Assembly: GCA_038328575.1 (NCBI GenBank)
Contig: JBBQMD010000081.1
Location: 1-8,797 of the forward strand
DNA: 8,797 bases
Direction: 5' to 3'
Origin: JACVCS01 sp038328575
Lineage (GTDB): Bacteria; Planctomycetota; Phycisphaerae; Phycisphaerales; UBA1924
Shown piece by piece: positions 6,390 to 8,797 of this stretch (positions within the stretch are counted from its first letter, which is position 1; every line of letters begins with the position of its first letter). The notes beneath the pieces were generated by a model. That model worked only from the letters and a program-made list of their open reading frames with translations. It was not told the origin of the DNA and ran no database searches. The position numbers and the translations under genes are program-made.

Positions 6390-6407
6390 GGGGGCGGGGC
6401 GGGGCGG
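6390..6407 (+). other. G-rich tract able to form a quadruplex
   Basis: The plus strand carries four G-runs of 5, 4, 4 and 2 bases separated by single cytosines (6390-6394, 6396-6399, 6401-6404, 6406-6407). One-base loops favour a compact quadruplex, although the last run limits a simple intramolecular form to two tetrads unless a G-run is shared. It is 29-46 bases upstream of the mutM start, on the strand opposite the mutM message. Whether it folds or matters in the cell is unknown. Confidence 0.4.
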
Positions 6408-6608
6408 CTGGCATCTGCGGACGTACTTCGCCTGGTGCACCGCGGCTTGGATTCTGATGATGTATCGGCTCCGAAACGTGTGACGACCCTGGGGATAGGC
6501 GGAGCGGAACGGGATGATTCACAACCCGCCCGGCAGATCCTTCGTATGTCTGGTGGTGAGACAGCCGATAAGACCTAGGCGCACCGATGGCTCGCCAGAC
6601 CGACGCGC

Positions 6609-6615
6609 GGGAGGA
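6609..6615 (+). promoter_or_regulatory. Shine-Dalgarno site that fixes the SpoVR start
   Basis: GGGAGGA ends six bases before ATG 6622 and is the strongest ribosome-binding site in the window. It decides the start in favour of 6622 over the in-frame ATG at 6514, which has no such site. Confidence 0.75.
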
Positions 6616-6621
6616 TTCTCC

Positions 6622-8175
6622 ATGCCCGGTACACCCAGCACCGATCTCTCACCCGAGTTGCTCGGGCACATGCTGGCGATCAAGTCCAAGGCCCAGGAGT
6701 ATGGGCTGGATTTCCATGAGGTCATCTTCGAGGTCCTGCCGTTTGACATGATGAATCAGATCGCGGCGTACGGGGGTTTCCCCGTCCGCTACCCGCACTG
6801 GCGCTTCGGCATGGAATACGAGAAGCTCTCCAAGCGCGACGCCTACGGCCTCGGGCGCATCTACGAGATGGTCATCAACACCGACCCGGTGTACGCGTAT
6901 TTGCAGGAATCCAACGGCGTCACGGATCAGAAGCTGGTCATGTCGCACGTGTACGGGCACGCTGATTTCTTCAAGAACAACGCCTGGTTCAGCAAGACCA
7001 ACCGCAAGATGCTCGACGAGATGGCCAACCACTCGACGCGCGTGCGACGCTACATCGATCAGCACGGCGGGGATGTCGTCGAACACTTTATTGACGCCTG
7101 TCTCAGCCTCGAGAGCCTGATCGACACCCACTCGCAGTTTGTCAAGCGTGACCAGTCGCCGAGCGATCGCGGGGGGGGTGGAGGAAGCGAGGGCAGGACG
7201 GCGTATGAGCCGGAGCGCTTCCCGGCCAAGGATTACATGGAGCCTTTCATCAACCCGCAGGACGTGCTCAGGCGCCAGAAGGAGGCGCACATGGAGCAGG
7301 TGCGGGCGGCGCGGGGGCGGCTGCCGGAGCGCCCGGATCGCGACGTGCTTGCGTTCTTGATCCGGCATGCGCCGCTGGAGGAGTGGCAGCGCGATGTCTT
7401 GAGCATCGTGCGTGAGGAAGCGTATTACTTTGTGCCGCAGGCGATGACAAAGATCATGAACGAGGGGTGGGCGAGCTATTGGCACAGCAAGCTGATGACG
7501 CGCCACTTCTGCGAGGCCAGCGAGATCATTCACTATTGCGACCAGCACTCGGGCGTGATCCACATGCCCGACGGCGGGTTCAACCCGTACAAGATCGGCA
7601 TCGAGCTGTGGAAGGACATCGAGCGGCGCTGGGACACGGGGCAGCACGGCCCGGCGTGGGAGCGGCTGGATGGCGTGGGGGATAGGGCGGCGTTCGATGA
7701 TTCCAGCGGGCAGGGGCGCGAGAAGATTTTTCAGGTGCGGCGGGTGTACAACGACGTGATGTTCGTGGACGAGTTCCTGACCGAGGAGTTCGTGACGAAG
7801 CACCGGATGTATCAGACCAAGAAGGACGAGCAGACCGGCGAGGCCCGCATCGCCAGCCACGAGTACCAGAAGGTGAAGCAGACGCTGCTGCACTATCTCA
7901 CCAACCGCGGCGAGCCGTTCATTTACGTTGTCGATGGCAACTACCTGAATCGCGGCGAGCTCTATCTGGCGCACCAGTTCAGCGGGTTGGAGATCGAGGC
8001 GGCTCGCGCAGGCGAGGTGCTGCGGGCGCTGCGGATGCTGTGGGGGCGGCCGGTGCACCTGCAGATGCGGGTGCGCGACGAGATGTGCGTGTTGACGTGT
8101 GAAGAGCCGGGCGGGGATATCAAGAACGATCGCATCGGTGAGGACACGCCGAAGCCGGCGCACATGGTGACGTGA
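6622..8175 (+). CDS. SpoVR family protein
   Basis: The product is 517 residues, close to the roughly 510 of E. coli YcgB, and belongs to the SpoVR family, first named for a role in Bacillus spore cortex formation; its biochemical activity is not settled. Family-typical blocks are clear: YPHWRFGMEYEKL (57-69), VYGHADFFKNN (110-120), YYFVPQAMTKIMNEGWASYWH (268-288) and FNPYKIGIELWKDIERRW (320-337), with many conserved His and acidic residues. A variable linker at about 179-196 contains five glycines in a row, encoded by an eight-G run. In many bacteria the gene sits beside the kinase gene yeaG/prkA and yeaH; no such partner is next to it here. It has its own strong ribosome-binding site, so it looks like a single-gene unit, ended by a hairpin shared with miaA. 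No membrane segment is seen, so a cytosolic place is inferred. The bacterium need not form spores. Confidence 0.95.
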   Translation: MPGTPSTDLSPELLGHMLAIKSKAQEYGLDFHEVIFEVLPFDMMNQIAAYGGFPVRYPHWRFGMEYEKLSKRDAYGLGRIYEMVINTDPVYAYLQESNGVTDQKLVMSHVYGHADFFKNNAWFSKTNRKMLDEMANHSTRVRRYIDQHGGDVVEHFIDACLSLESLIDTHSQFVKRDQSPSDRGGGGGSEGRTAYEPERFPAKDYMEPFINPQDVLRRQKEAHMEQVRAARGRLPERPDRDVLAFLIRHAPLEEWQRDVLSIVREEAYYFVPQAMTKIMNEGWASYWHSKLMTRHFCEASEIIHYCDQHSGVIHMPDGGFNPYKIGIELWKDIERRWDTGQHGPAWERLDGVGDRAAFDDSSGQGREKIFQVRRVYNDVMFVDEFLTEEFVTKHRMYQTKKDEQTGEARIASHEYQKVKQTLLHYLTNRGEPFIYVVDGNYLNRGELYLAHQFSGLEIEAARAGEVLRALRMLWGRPVHLQMRVRDEMCVLTCEEPGGDIKNDRIGEDTPKPAHMVT

Positions 8176-8178
8176 GGG

Positions 8179-8208
8179 CGCCGCGAGTGGGGGCTCCGCT
8201 GCGCGGCG
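8179..8208. terminator. Strong hairpin between converging genes, possible bidirectional terminator
   Basis: CGCCGCG (8179-8185) pairs with CGCGGCG (8202-8208). The stem continues inward with AGTGG (8186-8190) and CCGCT (8196-8200), with one G-T wobble and one bulged G at 8201, leaving a five-base loop. It starts three bases after the SpoVR stop and ends 22 bases before the miaA stop. No T-tract follows on either strand, so it is not a classic intrinsic terminator; it may stop or stabilise both transcripts. Confidence 0.5.
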
Positions 8209-8230
8209 AGTCGCACGCTTGAATCATCCG

Positions 8231-8797
8231 TTATTGGCTGACGCCGAGGGCCTTCATCACTTCGGCTGTGAGCGCGGCGGTGTCCATCAGCCCCGCGTTG
8301 AGGGTCCGCGCGTTTTGCGTCGCGCCGAGGCGCTTCATCCAGGTGCGCTGGTTCTTGGCGAAGCGTCGCGTTTCGATCTTGATGCGCTCGGTGGCGTCGT
8401 CGAGCGTGAGCGAGTGCGGGTGTTCGAGATGCTCGAGGAGTTGCTTGTAGCCCAGGGCTTCGCGGGCCTGGCGGTTGAGCGGCGCGACGGAAGCCAGCGC
8501 GCGGACTTCATCGAGCAGCCCGTTCTGGAGCATGGCGCGGACGCGGGCGTTGATGCGCGGATTGAGCTGTTCGACGGGCCAAGAGAGGATGAAGAGGCGC
8601 GCGTCTGGGCGCGGGGCGCTGGCTGACCATTGGCTTTGCAGCGTGGAGATTGGCGTGCCGGTGAGGGTGAAGACTTCGATGGCGCGGATGGTGCGCCGGG
8701 TGTCTTGCGGGTGTAGGCGAGCGGCGGCGGCGGGGTCGATCGCTTGCAGGCGGGCGTGAAGCTCGTGGGGCGCGAGGGTGTTGAGTTGGGTGCGGAG
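8231..8797 (-). CDS. miaA: tRNA dimethylallyltransferase, C-terminal part (cut by window edge)
   Basis: MiaA transfers a dimethylallyl group to N6 of adenosine 37 in tRNAs that read codons starting with U, improving decoding. The visible 188 residues are the C-terminal part of a protein of about 300. They contain the HPQDTRRTIRAIEV block (29-42 of the fragment) that matches the family's HPND-x-R-x-x-RALEV, the RINARVRAMLQNGLLDEV helix (81-98), the EALGYKQLLEHL segment that matches the family's GY-K motif, and the C-terminal ETRRFAKNQRTWMKRL region that matches the family's T-R-x-x-AKRQ-TW motif and helps to bind tRNA. The N-terminal P-loop for the phosphate of the donor lies outside the window. 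The gene ends at TAA (8231-8233) and converges on the SpoVR gene with 55 bases between stops. The assignment is secure. Confidence 0.95.
   Translation of the reverse strand, partial: LRTQLNTLAPHELHARLQAIDPAAAARLHPQDTRRTIRAIEVFTLTGTPISTLQSQWSASAPRPDARLFILSWPVEQLNPRINARVRAMLQNGLLDEVRALASVAPLNRQAREALGYKQLLEHLEHPHSLTLDDATERIKIETRRFAKNQRTWMKRLGATQNARTLNAGLMDTAALTAEVMKALGVSQ

Larger units (their letters stand above)
6362..6621. other. Divergent spacer between mutM and the SpoVR-family gene
   Basis: The 260-bp spacer must contain promoters for both genes. Besides the G-rich tract it has a short inverted repeat TGTCT / AGACA (6547-6551 and 6559-6563, seven-base loop), about 60 bases before the SpoVR start. 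I could not identify a convincing -35/-10 pair for either direction. No separate gene is seen: the in-frame extension from ATG 6514 of the SpoVR frame is judged unused. Confidence 0.45.

Noticed and set aside
6649..8163. A 504-residue open frame on the minus strand opposite the SpoVR gene
   Set aside because: Its composition is His/Leu/Arg-rich without recognisable domains, and it mirrors a well-supported gene; it is a GC shadow.
1..8797. A defence island, mobile element, CRISPR array or biosynthetic cluster
   Set aside because: No transposase, integrase, nuclease or helicase module, regularly spaced repeat or biosynthetic enzyme set was found; nearly all coding sequence belongs to housekeeping genes.

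Overview
This is a high-GC bacterial chromosome segment made almost entirely of housekeeping genes. The mix is metK, purM, mutM/fpg, a SpoVR-family gene standing alone, miaA, a DUF2617-like protein and a large HEAT-like protein, with weak or absent Shine-Dalgarno sites before several genes. Together these best suit a planctomycete, perhaps of class Phycisphaerae. That assignment is an inference from protein resemblance remembered from the families, not a search result, and a different high-GC phylum cannot be excluded.

Layout from left to right. At the left edge the first 52 codons of metK run leftward off the window. A 239-bp spacer then separates metK from a divergent, unrecognised 160-residue gene (396-878, rightward), followed by purM (939-2108, rightward). 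purM converges, with only four bases between the stop codons, on a 701-residue HEAT-like protein read leftward (2113-4218). A 303-bp spacer (4219-4521), poorer in GC in its middle and holding several inverted repeats, lies between that gene and the rightward DUF2617-like gene (4522-5082). After a 349-bp stretch with no convincing gene comes mutM/fpg (5432-6361, leftward, GTG start). A divergent spacer with a G-rich tract follows, then the SpoVR-family gene (6622-8175, rightward). A strong hairpin at 8179-8208 separates it from the convergent 3' part of miaA, which runs off the right edge.

The genes do not form one pathway. metK makes S-adenosylmethionine, purM acts in purine synthesis, mutM repairs oxidised guanine and miaA modifies tRNA. 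Nearly every gene has its own orientation, so most look singly transcribed; the unknown gene plus purM is the only co-directional pair. No mobile element, CRISPR array, tRNA or rRNA was found, and I see no convincing new multi-gene system. The items most worth a second look are the unknown gene at 396-878, the structured spacer at 4219-4521, and the unusual extra segments in PurM and MutM.
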